Shown: positions 35,020 to 44,538 of the stretch, in pieces
Position numbering within the stretch: the stretch's first letter is position 1
How the letters are laid out: the number at the start of each line of letters is the position of its first letter
Assembly: GCF_003023845.1 (NCBI RefSeq)
Contig: NZ_PYFT01000001.1
Span: 248,001 to 312,000, forward strand
DNA length: 64,000 nt
Source of the DNA: Adhaeribacter arboris
GTDB lineage: Bacteria > Bacteroidota > Bacteroidia > Cytophagales > Hymenobacteraceae
Reading direction: 5' to 3'
Notes under the pieces: model-generated
Told to the model about the DNA's origin: nothing
Databases searched by the model: none
Seen by the model: only the letters and a program-made list of their open reading frames with translations
Position numbers and translations under genes: made by a program

Positions 35020-36342
35020 ATGCAAAACGACAAAATTGTAGTAGGCTTGGATATCGGGACAACCAAAATCTGTGCTTTGGTTGGCCGGAAAAACGAGTTC
35101 GGTAAGTTAGAAATTTTAGGAATGGGCAAGGCAGTTTCTGAAGGTGTTGTTCGCGGCATTGTGAGCAATATCGATAAAACCGTAGATGCCATCCGTAAAG
35201 CCATCCGGCAGGCGGAAGAACAATCCGGAATAAACATTGGCGTAGTAAATGTAGGGATTGCCGGCCAGCACATTAAGAGCTTGCAGCACAACGGCAGCAT
35301 TACCCGGGCTACTTCCGATAATGAAATTACCGTAGAAGATGTGAATCGCCTGACGAACGACATGTACCGGTTGGTGACACCGCCGGGGAGTGAAATTATC
35401 CACGTAATGCCCCAAGATTATAAGGTGGATTACGAAGAAGGTATTGTAGATCCGGTGGGTATGTCCGGGGTGCGGTTGGAAGGCAATTTCCATATTATTA
35501 CGGCCCAATCTAACGCTATCAACAACATTAACAAATGCGTTACCCGGGCCGGTCTGGAAATCGATAACCTGATTTTAGAACCATTAGCTTCGTGTATGTC
35601 GGTGTTGAGCGACGAAGAAAAAGAAGCCGGTGTAGCTCTGGTAGATATTGGCGGTGGTACAACTGACCTGGCTATTTTTAAAGACAATATTATCCGCCAC
35701 GCAGCAGTTCTTCCATTTGGTGGTAATATAGTTACCACGGATATTAAGCAAGGCTGCATGGTGATGCAAAACCAAGCCGAGCAATTAAAAGTACGGTTCG
35801 GCAAAGCCATTGCCGACGAAGCTTCGGATAACGAGATTGTGTCGATTCCGGGATTACGGGACCGGACCCCCAAAGAAATTTCCATTAAAAATCTTGCTTA
35901 TATTATTGAAGCAAGAATGGAAGAAATTATTGAACTTGTTTATTCCGAAATTGTTAGAAGCGGATACGCCAATAACCTGGCGGCCGGTATCGTGATAACT
36001 GGGGGAGGCTCGCAATTACAAAACTTAGTACAGCTGGTAGAATACTTAACCGGCCTGGATGCCCGTATTGGCTACCCAAATGAGCATCTAGGTAAAAGTA
36101 AAATCGACGCTGTAAAAAGTCCGATGTATGCTACCTCTGTTGGGTTAGTATTAGCGGGTTACCAAGCCTTGGATGAACGTTTAAATCGTTACACCGAAAT
36201 TGCCGCCCGTACTTCCGAAAACCGGGTAAACGAACGGGTAGCGAAACCTGCTGCTTCGGGCGGCAGTGACTTTTTCAGGAAAATAATAGACCGGACTAAA
36301 GGTTTATTAATCGACGATTTTGACGATAAGCAGAATTATTAA
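35020..36342 (+). CDS. ftsA: Cell division protein FtsA
   Basis: 440 residues, an actin-fold ATPase that tethers FtsZ to the membrane. Phosphate-1 is V-G-L-D-I-G-T-T-K-I at 8-17. The SHS2 (1C) domain follows, then phosphate-2 V-D-I-G-G-G-T-T-D near 208 and an adenosine motif V-I-T-G-G-G-S. The C-terminal F-F-R-K-I-I-D-R-T-K-G-L-L is the amphipathic membrane-targeting helix. Confidence 0.97.
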   Translation: MQNDKIVVGLDIGTTKICALVGRKNEFGKLEILGMGKAVSEGVVRGIVSNIDKTVDAIRKAIRQAEEQSGINIGVVNVGIAGQHIKSLQHNGSITRATSDNEITVEDVNRLTNDMYRLVTPPGSEIIHVMPQDYKVDYEEGIVDPVGMSGVRLEGNFHIITAQSNAINNINKCVTRAGLEIDNLILEPLASCMSVLSDEEKEAGVALVDIGGGTTDLAIFKDNIIRHAAVLPFGGNIVTTDIKQGCMVMQNQAEQLKVRFGKAIADEASDNEIVSIPGLRDRTPKEISIKNLAYIIEARMEEIIELVYSEIVRSGYANNLAAGIVITGGGSQLQNLVQLVEYLTGLDARIGYPNEHLGKSKIDAVKSPMYATSVGLVLAGYQALDERLNRYTEIAARTSENRVNERVAKPAASGGSDFFRKIIDRTKGLLIDDFDDKQNY

Positions 36343-36351
36343 GATTTTATT

Positions 36352-36358
36352 AAAGGAG
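36352..36358 (+). promoter_or_regulatory. Strong Shine-Dalgarno site of ftsZ
   Basis: AAAGGAG with an 8-nt spacer to the ftsZ ATG. Most genes here lack a good Shine-Dalgarno sequence, so this suggests a special need for high FtsZ translation. Confidence 0.65.
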
Positions 36359-36366
36359 AGTTATAT

Positions 36367-37917
36367 ATGAGTTTTTCATCCTATAAGTTTGATATACCTA
36401 CGCAAAGCAAATCTATCATTAAAGTTATTGGTGTTGGTGGGGGAGGTAGTAATGCCGTAAACCACATGTGTGGTCAAGGCATTAAAGATGTAGAATTTGT
36501 GGTATGTAATACCGACGCACAGGCTCTGAAAAGCAGCAATGTACCCAATAAACTGCAAATCGGCGTTGATTTAACCGAAGGTTTAGGAGCCGGCGCAAAT
36601 CCGGAACGCGGTAAGCAAGCAGCCATTGAAAGCCGGGAGCAAATCCGGGAATTGTTAGGTAATGATACCAAAATGGTATTTATTACCGCTGGCATGGGCG
36701 GTGGTACCGGTACCGGAGCCGCTCCCGTAATTGCTAAAATTGCGAAAGAACTCGATATTTTAACGGTAGGTATTGTTACCGCTCCTTTTATATTTGAAGG
36801 TAAGAAAAAACGGGACGCGGCCGAAAGAGGAATCAAAGATTTAAGCGAGAATTGCGATACCGTTTTAGTAATTCTGAACGATAAACTGCGGGAAATTTTC
36901 GGGAATTTACCTATCCGGCAAGCTTTTGCCAAAGCCGATAATGTTTTAACCACGGCGGCTAAAAGTATTGCCGAAATTATTACGGTTACTTCGGAAGTTA
37001 ACGTTGACTTTGAAGACGTTAAAACGGTAATGAAGGATTCCGGAGCTGCCGTAATGGGTTCTGCTACTACCGAAGGCGAAAATCGCGCTTTACGAGCGGC
37101 AGAAGAAGCTTTATCGTCGCCGTTGTTAAACAACACGGATATTCATGGGGCGCAAAAAATATTGCTTTCTATCATGTCCGGCGATCAGGCGGAGTTGGAA
37201 ATGGATGAATTAACCGAAATTACGGAATACATCCAGGAAAAAGCTGGAGAAGAAGCCGAAGTAATTTTTGGTCACGGGATTGATTCGGAGTTAGGACAAA
37301 GTATTCGGGTAACCGTAATTGCTACCGGTTTTGCCCGGGAAGCAGTAACGATTAACCACAATCAAGTAAAAAAAAACAATTCTTTTCCGGAAACTGACCC
37401 CCAAATTAATATTTTCGACACCGATAAACAAGTAGTGACAAAGGAGGAGGCCGTACCCGTTCGTGCGGCTGCCCCGGTACGGGTACCCGTGCAGGACGCA
37501 GCGCCAACCCCGACCCCGGTTCCAGTAGTTTCTACACCCAATCCAACGGCTGCTCCGGTACCAACGCCTCCCCGGGTTCCTGCGGAACCCGCTAAGATTG
37601 TTTTCGACTTAGAATCGCAGCATGAGGTGTTTGCTCCCGAAGAAACAGGCGAAAGTTTTGCTAACGCACCCGCCGAAGAAGACTTGAATGATTTGCAGCA
37701 AAAATCACTGGAACGCCGGGAACGTTTACGCCGGTTAAGCAGTGAAATTACCAACGAAGCTATAAAGGAAAAACTAGAGGTTCCGGCTTACTTGCGTCGG
37801 AATGTGGCGCTGGAAAATGTACCACATTCTTCTAACCGTAATATTTCCCGCTTTAATTTAAGCGACGACAATGATATTTTAGGCGATAACAAGTTTTTAC
37901 ATGATAATGTCGACTAA
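36367..37917 (+). CDS. ftsZ: Cell division GTPase FtsZ
   Basis: 516 residues, longer than the typical ~380-400 because of a linker. The tubulin signature G-G-G-T-G-T-G is at 111-117, with G-G-G-G-S-N-A at 24-30. FtsZ forms the Z-ring and binds FtsA. The GTPase core ends near 330. Residues ~340-460 are a Pro/Val/Ala-rich spacer (long Pro-Thr-Pro-Val stretches) followed by a basic helix and the C-terminal tail with L-E-V-P-A-Y-L-R-R, the likely FtsA-binding peptide, plus an extra ~40 residues. It is the last gene of the dcw run. Confidence 0.97.
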   Translation: MSFSSYKFDIPTQSKSIIKVIGVGGGGSNAVNHMCGQGIKDVEFVVCNTDAQALKSSNVPNKLQIGVDLTEGLGAGANPERGKQAAIESREQIRELLGNDTKMVFITAGMGGGTGTGAAPVIAKIAKELDILTVGIVTAPFIFEGKKKRDAAERGIKDLSENCDTVLVILNDKLREIFGNLPIRQAFAKADNVLTTAAKSIAEIITVTSEVNVDFEDVKTVMKDSGAAVMGSATTEGENRALRAAEEALSSPLLNNTDIHGAQKILLSIMSGDQAELEMDELTEITEYIQEKAGEEAEVIFGHGIDSELGQSIRVTVIATGFAREAVTINHNQVKKNNSFPETDPQINIFDTDKQVVTKEEAVPVRAAAPVRVPVQDAAPTPTPVPVVSTPNPTAAPVPTPPRVPAEPAKIVFDLESQHEVFAPEETGESFANAPAEEDLNDLQQKSLERRERLRRLSSEITNEAIKEKLEVPAYLRRNVALENVPHSSNRNISRFNLSDDNDILGDNKFLHDNVD

Positions 37918-37921
37918 AATT

Positions 37922-37985
37922 TACCAGGCATAAAACAGAAACGCCGAACATAATATTGTTCGGCGTTTCTGTTTTATGCCTGGTA
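37922..37985. terminator. Long perfect hairpin ending the dcw cluster
   Basis: 29-bp exact arms (37922-37950 and 37957-37985) around a 6-nt loop TAATAT, with core GAAACGCCGAACA. There is no long U-run after the stem, but AAAACAG/CTGTTTT inside gives partial ones. It may also protect the 3' end of the mRNA. Confidence 0.8.
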
Positions 37986-38135
37986 GGATAGCGAATAGGA
38001 AGACTCTAAATTATCTCTGCTTATTATGTAAAAGGAACAATTTTTTAAAAATAAGGGAAAAACGGCTTTAATCAAAAGCTACAAGGCGGTTATTTTGAAG
38101 GAAAATCGTAATGATTAGCAGAAATAATATATTAT

Positions 38136-38435
38136 CTAGTCTAACATATTCCGGATCTCATCTTTTAGATTTTGTAAACCATTTTTAATGTCCGTCCAAG
38201 TGTTAGAAGTTTCATCTTGGGTAGTTCCTAATTTTTGCGCCAATAAAGCGCGTTTTTTTTCTAATCCGGCGATATGCTCGTGGTAGGTGTGGTTTGAATC
38301 AGCGGTAGTAGCGTGGGCTCGGCCTTGTAAAACTTTGATTTTGCTGTCCAACTCTTCTAAACTCTGCTCAATTTCGGCCCGGCTCAAATGTGCTGGTGCC
38401 CGCATGTGGTCTGGTTTTAACGGGTAGTGATCCAT
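38136..38435 (-). CDS. Small coiled-coil protein of unknown function
   Basis: 99 residues, hydrophilic and helical. Two coiled-coil stretches are visible: A-E-I-E-Q-S-L-E-E-L-D-S-K-I near 20-35 and I-A-G-L-E-K-K-R-A-L-L-A-Q-K-L near 55-70. A histidine-rich link (N-H-T-Y-H-E-H) lies between them. No known family. It is isolated between the dcw terminator and a ~400-nt empty region, with its own likely transcript. A stress-type or structural protein is possible. Confidence 0.6.
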   Translation of the reverse strand: MDHYPLKPDHMRAPAHLSRAEIEQSLEELDSKIKVLQGRAHATTADSNHTYHEHIAGLEKKRALLAQKLGTTQDETSNTWTDIKNGLQNLKDEIRNMLD

Positions 38436-38844
38436 AGTAAGTATTCGTTAATATAAGTTTAATGTACAATGCTGCGTATATACTAGCGTACCGGTTTGTA
38501 CTTAAAAAAATAAAAAAGATATAATTTAAAAAAATTGCTGAGCCTTATTTTTAAAATTTACTTGTACGAAGGAGGAACAGCAGCAATTTTATTTGGAGTC
38601 CAGATGCGATTAGGCAAATTATTAAGTTAAGTTTGTATTGTTTACGCTGGTTAAATCTAATAGATTAAAATGTTTTCTGGTGTTTATTCAACAAATTGCA
38701 GAATTTCTTTAATTTAAGGTCGTATTATTTTTAAATTTTTAGGCTTTAGATATTATTTAGTTACTTAGGTGATTTTTGAATAAATCTGGAGTGTTCCTTA
38801 CATTTTTACTAAAAGTTCAGTGTTCCAAAATTTAAGACAAACGA
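38436..38844. other. AT-rich region without a recognisable gene
   Basis: About 410 nt between divergent genes. It contains no convincing frame, RNA fold or repeat array. A full TAnnTTTG promoter was not found for either flanking gene. Confidence 0.5.
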
Positions 38845-40419
38845 ATGGCATCTAATTTATTCGCTAAAAAATCAATTAATAAATTAATTCAGGAGTCAGA
38901 AGGCGGAGGGGGTGATGGCCACGGACATACCCTAAAACGTACCTTATCGGCTACTAATTTAATTTTGCTGGGCATTGGAGCCATTATCGGTACCGGTATA
39001 TTTGTTCTTACCGGGAGTGCAGCTGCCCAATTTGCGGGTCCGGGCTTAGTTATTTCCTTTATTGTGGCAGGTATTGCTTGTGCGTTTGCCGGCTTATGCT
39101 ACGCCGAATTTGCCTCTATGATTCCGATTGCTGGATCGGCCTATACGTATGGCTACGCTACTTTAGGAGAATTGATTGCCTGGATTATAGGTTGGGATTT
39201 GATTCTGGAATATATGTTTGGAGCCGCCACCGTAGCCGTGGGTTGGAGTGGTTACGTGGTGAGTTTTCTTCGGGATTTAAACATTAATATTGCGCCGGAA
39301 TGGTGGAATGCACCCGGGATTTCCTTAGTCCAGGATCCTAAAACAAATGCCTGGGTACAGGTTACCGACCAACTTACGCAGCAATTTACTTCGCAAGGAA
39401 TTGATATTGCTACTTTACCCCATGCTACGGGTGTCTTTAATTTAGTAGCAGCCAGCGCTATTATTTTAATAACGGTTATTCTGGTGATTGGTATTCAAGA
39501 ATCGGCCCGGTTTAATAATTTGATAGTATTCATGAAATTATTTGTGGTGCTAACTTTTATTTTGGCGGGTGGTTATTATCTTCTTCGCAATCCGGAAGTG
39601 GCCGCTCAGAACTGGACCCCGTTTATACCCGATAACACCGGCGAGTTTGGTCATTATGGTTGGAGTGGCATTATGCGGGCAGCCGGGGTAATTTTCTTTG
39701 CCTATATTGGTTTTGATGCCGTAAGTACCGCTGCTCAGGAAGCTAAAAACCCGCAGCGCGACATGCCAGTGGGTATTTTAGGTTCTTTAGTAATTTGTAC
39801 CATTCTTTACATTTTGGTATCCGGCATTTTAACCGGTTTGGTAGATTATCGCCAATTAAACGTAGCCGAGCCTATTGCTATTGGTATTGAAGTGACGGGT
39901 TATTCTGTTCTCCGCGATTTAATTAAAATTGGCGCTATTGCTGGTTTAAGTTCCGTAATGCTAGTGATGTTGTTGGGGCAGCCCCGTATTTTCTATTCCA
40001 TGTCGCGCGATGGATTGATTCCGTCTATTTTTGGGAAAGTGCATCCTAAATTTCAAACCCCTTATATTAGCTCTATTCTGATTGGAGTTATTTGTGCGAT
40101 TACCGCTGGTGCTTTGCCCATTGCTCAGTTAGGAGAAATGACTTCTATTGGTACTTTACTGGCATTTGTAATTGTTTGCGGCGGCGTATGGTACATGCGC
40201 GTGCACGAACCGGAGCGGGCCCGGCCTTTCCGGACTCCTTGGGTTCCTTTAGTACCTATTTTGGGTATGTTGGTTTGTTTTGCTATGATGGCCAGTTTAA
40301 ATATTCATACTTGGTACCGGTTAATAGGTTGGCTGCTCGTGGGCTTAGTAGTATACTTCACTTATAGCCGGAAGAACAGTAAACTAAATAAAACACCAGT
40401 GGTTCACAGTGGTAAATAA
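38845..40419 (+). CDS. APC-superfamily amino acid permease
   Basis: 524 residues with 12 or more predicted TM helices. The first TM carries G-I-G-A-I-I-G-T-G-I-F-V-L-T-G, the APC substrate-binding break, and the sequence F-F-A-Y-I-G-F-D-A-V-S-T-A-A-Q-E-A is in TM6-loop. It resembles the cationic amino acid transporter branch (CAT-like). The N-terminus is a polar Gly/His stretch. A substrate cannot be fixed from sequence. A terminator hairpin follows the stop. Confidence 0.9.
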   Translation: MASNLFAKKSINKLIQESEGGGGDGHGHTLKRTLSATNLILLGIGAIIGTGIFVLTGSAAAQFAGPGLVISFIVAGIACAFAGLCYAEFASMIPIAGSAYTYGYATLGELIAWIIGWDLILEYMFGAATVAVGWSGYVVSFLRDLNINIAPEWWNAPGISLVQDPKTNAWVQVTDQLTQQFTSQGIDIATLPHATGVFNLVAASAIILITVILVIGIQESARFNNLIVFMKLFVVLTFILAGGYYLLRNPEVAAQNWTPFIPDNTGEFGHYGWSGIMRAAGVIFFAYIGFDAVSTAAQEAKNPQRDMPVGILGSLVICTILYILVSGILTGLVDYRQLNVAEPIAIGIEVTGYSVLRDLIKIGAIAGLSSVMLVMLLGQPRIFYSMSRDGLIPSIFGKVHPKFQTPYISSILIGVICAITAGALPIAQLGEMTSIGTLLAFVIVCGGVWYMRVHEPERARPFRTPWVPLVPILGMLVCFAMMASLNIHTWYRLIGWLLVGLVVYFTYSRKNSKLNKTPVVHSGK

Positions 40420-40439
40420 TTAAACTTATTCATCTAATA

Positions 40440-40476
40440 AAAAAGAGAAGCTTTGTTATAGAAAGCTTCTCTTTTT
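40440..40476 (+). terminator. Terminator of the permease gene
   Basis: AAAAAGAGAAGCTTT (40440-40454) pairs with AAAGCTTCTCTTTTT (40462-40476), giving a 15-bp stem and T5. The remaining sequence to 40747 holds nothing I can identify. Confidence 0.85.
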
Positions 40477-40747
40477 ATTTGTGTCAGGTCTTTCAAAATA
40501 GTGTTTCTCAAGAAGAAATTTTAAGCAAAAGCTAATTCAATGGGGTACAGCAACGGAAACTATCTTTCAGATAAACTATTTCACATACATTTAAAAGGTA
40601 CCAACCTCTGCTAAATCATTTGTATCAGCTTTGAAATAAATGGTTATTAGTAAGGCTATCAATAGTCCCGCAATAAACATTATTATTTAGTTGTTTGATT
40701 AAATCTATTGACCTAATACTTGTGTCTTTTTACTTGCAATTTATCTG

Positions 40748-41107
40748 TTAATAGACTAATTCGCCTTCCACTCCTTTATACGAAGCGGCAATTGCCTTAA
40801 CCAATTCCACTCCTTTAGCCGTTAAAGTTCCGTTTTCGTCGCTTAGGTTAGCTTCCGCTAATTGATTTAATCCAGTAGTACCAATGGAATTACGGTTTTT
40901 AAAAACCGTATCGCGGAACAAAGTGGTTACCTCGTGGTCACCTACTCCATTTACCCGGACTGGATTTAATAATTTTAATATAGTTTTAATGGTTTCTAGC
41001 ATGGCCGGATGGTCCTGAAGCTGGTGGCGGCTGGTAATTTCCTGCTCAAAAGAGGTTTCGTTAAAGGAATCTTCTTGCGGAATTAATCTTAAGGCGTCTA
41101 TACTCAT
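40748..41107 (-). CDS. Unknown protein upstream of ohr
   Basis: 119 residues from the ATG at 41105-41107; the frame extends 27 residues further upstream but they are basic and unlike a start region. The protein is acidic and helical, with no signal peptide. It has a segment D-H-E-V-T-T-L-F-R-D-T and a C-terminal A-A-S-Y-K-G-V-E-G. I do not recognise the family. It is divergent from ohr across ~256 nt, so shared stress control is possible. Confidence 0.6.
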   Translation of the reverse strand: MSIDALRLIPQEDSFNETSFEQEITSRHQLQDHPAMLETIKTILKLLNPVRVNGVGDHEVTTLFRDTVFKNRNSIGTTGLNQLAEANLSDENGTLTAKGVELVKAIAASYKGVEGELVY

Positions 41108-41363
41108 CGTTTTACGTTTTATTAAATATTTTATGGTTATTACTTCGTTCTGCTTTATACCAGTTACAAGTAAAATAGTTCTTTTCAATTGCGTTTTGTC
41201 CTGTAATTACAATGGCTTATTCTACAGGCTACCTACTAAAATTTTTCAAAAAAACTGACTCTTGTAAAATAAATTTTGAAAATAAGCGGCTAGTTTCTCA
41301 ACAAAGTTGCTTAAAACCTGTTAAATAAACTCTTAAAACTATCTTTCAATTAAATTAAGAACT

Positions 41364-41780
41364 ATGAAAACCTTGTATACAGCCGAGGTATCGGCTACCG
41401 GAGGCCGCAGCGGTCATGTAAAATCATCGGATGGAATTATTGACTTAGACGTAAATGTGCCCGAGGGCTTGGGAGGTAAGAAAGGCAGTAGCAACCCGGA
41501 ACAACTGTTTGCGGCCGGTTACGCTTCGTGTTTCCAGAGCGCCGTTTTATTGGTAGCGGGCAAGCAAAATATCCGCTTAGACCCGGCTTCTACTGTAACC
41601 GCTCACGTTAGCTTATTGCAAGTGGATAACGAGAAATACGGATTGGGTGTGAAGTTAGTAGTAGATTTAAAGGGAGTAGAGCACGAGCAAGCAGTGGAGA
41701 TAGTAAATAAGGCGCACGAGGTATGTCCGTACTCGGTAGGTACCCGGGGTAATATTAACGTACAACTAGAAGTTGTGTAA
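41364..41780 (+). CDS. ohr: Organic hydroperoxide resistance protein Ohr
   Basis: 138 residues, OsmC/Ohr fold. It reduces organic peroxides using a pair of reactive Cys, here C56 (A-S-C-F-Q-S-A) and C121 (E-V-C-P-Y-S). The N-terminal Y-T-A-E-V-S-A-T-G-G-R-S-G-H and the catalytic Arg region match Ohr rather than OsmC. No ohrR regulator is beside it. A hairpin shared with sucC follows. Confidence 0.93.
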   Translation: MKTLYTAEVSATGGRSGHVKSSDGIIDLDVNVPEGLGGKKGSSNPEQLFAAGYASCFQSAVLLVAGKQNIRLDPASTVTAHVSLLQVDNEKYGLGVKLVVDLKGVEHEQAVEIVNKAHEVCPYSVGTRGNINVQLEVV

Positions 41781-41791
41781 ATTTTTAAAAT

Positions 41792-41845
41792 AAGTAAAAG
41801 TAAAAAGCGCCGCTCCGTTATGGGTGACGCTTTTTGCTTTTACTT
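41792..41845. terminator. Bidirectional terminator between ohr and sucC
   Basis: AAGTAAAAGTAAAAAGCG (41792-41809) pairs with the stretch at 41828-41845, with one G-U position. U-rich flanks on both sides fit termination of the two convergent genes. Confidence 0.8.
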
Positions 41846-41889
41846 GGCAGAAAATAATAGTAATAATAAATTAAGGTAAGAAGCACTTA

Positions 41890-43080
41890 TTAAGCTAACA
41901 CTTCTTTCACGCGTTCCGCAGCATCCTTTAATAGAACCGCCGAGAAAACTTTTAAACCCGATTCATCAATAATACGGGCGCCTTCTTCGGCGTTAGTGCC
42001 TTGTAAACGCACAATAATCGGAACCTGAATATCGCCAATATTTTTATAAGCCTCTACCACTCCGTTTGCCACTCTATCGCAACGAACAATACCACCAAAA
42101 ATATTAATTAAAATGGCCTTTACGTTCGGGTCTTTCAAAATAATCCGGAAACCCGCTTCTACGGTTTGGGCATTGGCTCCACCCCCTACGTCCAGGAAGT
42201 TAGCCGGCTCACCACCCGATAATTTAATAATATCCATGGTGGCCATTGCCAGACCTGCTCCGTTTACCATGCAGCCTACGTTACCATCTAACTTTACGTA
42301 ATTTAAGTTACTGGCACTGGCTTCTACTTCCAAAGGATCTTCTTCGTTATAGTCGCGCAGATCTTCAAAAGCCCGGTGGCGATAAAGAGCATTATCATCC
42401 AGGTTTACTTTGGCATCTACGGCCAGTATTTTATTATCGGAGGTTTTTAATACCGGGTTAATTTCAAACTGAGATGCATCGGTATCCAGATAAGCTTTGT
42501 AAAGCGCGGTAATAAACTTAACCATTTCTTTAAAGGCTTCCCCTTCCAGACCAAAAGCAAAAGCTACTTTACGCGCCTGAAATGGCTGCAAACCTACGGC
42601 CGGGTCAATCCATTCTTTAATTATTTTTTCCGGGTGATTTTCGGCAACTTCTTCAATGTCCATCCCGCCTTCGGTGCTAGCCATAATTACGTTCTGACCT
42701 TTCGCCCGATCGAGTAGAATACTCATGTAAAATTCTTTCGGCTCCGAAGGACCGGGATAATACACATCCTGCGCAACAAGAATTTTATGTACTACTTTAC
42801 CTTCCGGACCCGTTTGCGGGGTTACCAGAGTCATACCTAATATTTGCGAAGAAAGCTCACGTACCTGGTCCAGGTTTTTGGCCAATTTAACCCCACCGCC
42901 TTTGCCGCGTCCGCCCGCGTGAATCTGCGCTTTGATAACATGCCAACCCGTACCGGTTTCGGCTGTCAGGCGTTTTGCGGCTTCAACGGCTTGGTCGGGA
43001 TTGCGGGCAATAATACCTTCCTGTACCCGTACACCATAACTTTTTAAGATTTCTTTTCCCTGATATTCGTGTATGTTCAT
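41890..43080 (-). CDS. sucC: Succinyl-CoA synthetase (ADP-forming) beta subunit
   Basis: 396 residues, ATP-grasp fold. With SucD it interconverts succinyl-CoA and succinate with nucleotide phosphorylation in the TCA cycle. N-terminal [12 protein letters not shown], the ATP-grasp [15 protein letters not shown] and the C-terminal [10 protein letters not shown] are diagnostic. SucD is not in the window. Its promoter is visible upstream. Confidence 0.97.
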   Translation of the reverse strand: MNIHEYQGKEILKSYGVRVQEGIIARNPDQAVEAAKRLTAETGTGWHVIKAQIHAGGRGKGGGVKLAKNLDQVRELSSQILGMTLVTPQTGPEGKVVHKILVAQDVYYPGPSEPKEFYMSILLDRAKGQNVIMASTEGGMDIEEVAENHPEKIIKEWIDPAVGLQPFQARKVAFAFGLEGEAFKEMVKFITALYKAYLDTDASQFEINPVLKTSDNKILAVDAKVNLDDNALYRHRAFEDLRDYNEEDPLEVEASASNLNYVKLDGNVGCMVNGAGLAMATMDIIKLSGGEPANFLDVGGGANAQTVEAGFRIILKDPNVKAILINIFGGIVRCDRVANGVVEAYKNIGDIQVPIIVRLQGTNAEEGARIIDESGLKVFSAVLLKDAAERVKEVLA

Positions 43081-43102
43081 GTTAGGAGCATTTCGTATGG
43101 CA

Positions 43103-43133
43103 CGAAAGTAAACGATTATCTTATTATTTCAAA
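43103..43133 (-). promoter_or_regulatory. Promoter of sucC
   Basis: On the minus strand TTTG (43133-43130) is followed after 19 nt by TACTTTCG (43110-43103), one mismatch from TAnnTTTG. The start would lie ~15 nt before the ATG. Confidence 0.5.
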
Positions 43134-43157
43134 TTTTTATTAGACGTTAGTCTAGGT

Positions 43158-43226
43158 CGATAGTCCATAGTCCACGGTCTACTGATTATCTACTATGGTC
43201 TGTGGACCGTGGACTATGGACTATCG
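43158..43226. repeat. Perfect 22-bp inverted repeat made of 7-nt units, running into a gene
   Basis: 43158-43179 and 43205-43226 are exact complements. The right arm region holds four heptamers TGGTCTG, TGGACCG, TGGACTA, TGGACTA at 43196-43223. The minus-strand glycosidase stop (43186-43188) lies within the loop, so its last ~13 codons are repeat sequence. The word matches the array at 30528-30555. Confidence 0.75.
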
Positions 43227-44301
43227 TTAGTCCGTACCAGGCAGCTAAAATCTTTTCGGCGGGTTTGTGTTGGGGCGTAAAATCGCGGTGGTCGCGGCCG
43301 TTAGCGCGTACTTGCGGGTACCATTTCCAGATAAAAGTTCCCCCAAACCAGGGTTGCTGCCAGAAGGTTTGAAAAAGAGCTTCGTAACAGTTAGCCTGAG
43401 TTTGATAAGACTCATATTGTTCCGCCGATATTCCGCGTTCCGGCCACTTCCAAGGCTCAATGGCAGCATCGGGAGTGCTTTTGTAACCAACTTCCGTAAA
43501 TACCACGGGCTTCTGGTATTTTGTTGCTATTTTCTCTAAATCATTTAAATAAGGTTTCCAACCAGCCCGCAGTTCGGTTAAGCTAGGATTGTTTTTTTTG
43601 GTGAGCGGAAAATAACCTTGTACCCCAATAAAATCGAGGGCATCCCAGAATTTAACTTTTTCGTATTCCAGGTACCAGTTAGCCGCATAGGTGAGCTGGC
43701 CGTGGTAAACTTGCCGGACATCGCGAATTAACTGTCGCCATTCTTTTTCGCGGGTAACGGCGGCTTTCATTAACTCCGTACCAATACACAAAGCTTCCAT
43801 CTGGTTTTCTTCGGCTATTTGGGCATAGTGTAAAATAAAAGCAGAGTAATTTTTAAACCAAGCTTGCCAGTCTGCTTCGCTGGTCATTTCTATATCGCCG
43901 AGCCACTTAGCTGGCTCCCGGTCCATCAACCAAATATGCGGCTTAAGCAAAGTTTTGATGCCGGCTTGTTTGGCTAAGCGGGTAGTATAAATTAATCCCT
44001 GGTCACTTTCGCCCCAAAAGATTTTACTAACGTGCGTATTAATATGTAATTCTGGGGTATTATACTTGCGCTGCCAGCCAAAAGGCGTTTGCGCTATCCA
44101 TTGAATATTTTGCGGTTGAAGAGCCATTATTTGGACTAAAGTAACAGAATCGCCGGCTACCCAATTTACACCCCGAAAGGCAATCTTATTTTTAAAAGCG
44201 GAAGTAGAATTACTATTTGGCGACACCCGGAAGCAGACATGTAGTACGGCCATGCTGGATAAAATAAGAAGAAGCGCCAGGAATGATCTTCCGGTTGTCA
44301 T
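43186..44301 (-). CDS. GH113-like secreted glycosidase
   Basis: 371 residues with an N-terminal hydrophobic segment (S-F-L-A-L-L-L-I-L-S-S-M-A-V-L) that is a signal peptide or anchor. The core is a TIM barrel resembling glycoside hydrolase family 113 beta-mannanases: F-R-G-V-N-W near 43, C-I-G-T-E-L-M with the acid/base Glu, and V-F-T-E-V-G-Y-K-S with the nucleophile Glu. The true substrate is not known. The C-terminal tail T-I-V-H-S-P-R-S-T-D-H-S-R is encoded by the heptamer repeat rather than by conserved sequence; the original stop has apparently been replaced. Confidence 0.82.
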   Translation of the reverse strand: MTTGRSFLALLLILSSMAVLHVCFRVSPNSNSTSAFKNKIAFRGVNWVAGDSVTLVQIMALQPQNIQWIAQTPFGWQRKYNTPELHINTHVSKIFWGESDQGLIYTTRLAKQAGIKTLLKPHIWLMDREPAKWLGDIEMTSEADWQAWFKNYSAFILHYAQIAEENQMEALCIGTELMKAAVTREKEWRQLIRDVRQVYHGQLTYAANWYLEYEKVKFWDALDFIGVQGYFPLTKKNNPSLTELRAGWKPYLNDLEKIATKYQKPVVFTEVGYKSTPDAAIEPWKWPERGISAEQYESYQTQANCYEALFQTFWQQPWFGGTFIWKWYPQVRANGRDHRDFTPQHKPAEKILAAWYGLTIVHSPRSTDHSR

Positions 44302-44465
44302 ATTTTATTAGTTATTATTACTCCAGAAACCTAAATTATTAAATTTAGAATTTTCCGCTAATATTTTCTGAGAAGATGTATAAGGTTTTGAGTGAGTAAA
44401 TTTGCAAGTACAGAACTATTTTTTTAGGCTGATATATTTCAGAATGCATACCCAGACTTACTAAA

Positions 44466-44497
44466 TTGTAAATTATGGCAACTTTTATCTAGATTTG
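44466..44497 (+). promoter_or_regulatory. Promoter of the LolD-type ATPase gene
   Basis: TTG (44466-44468) and TAGATTTG (44490-44497) with 21 nt between: a full -33/-7 Bacteroidetes match ~40 nt before the start codon. Confidence 0.55.
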
Positions 44498-44538
44498 CCG
44501 ATAACTACTCTTCGAGAGACACTAAAAATTTAACCTGC

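Noticed and set aside
35430-35885. 151-residue minus-strand frame in ftsA
   Set aside because: Shadow of ftsA codon usage; overlapped by another antisense frame in the same place.
36474-37136. 220-residue minus-strand frame opposite ftsZ
   Set aside because: It lies wholly within ftsZ, is Ser/Ile/Pro-rich in a way expected of the antisense frame, and shows no domain.
44302-44538. tRNA or small RNA in the glycosidase-ABC gap
   Set aside because: No cloverleaf or T-loop sequence was found; only the promoter at 44466-44497 is supported.
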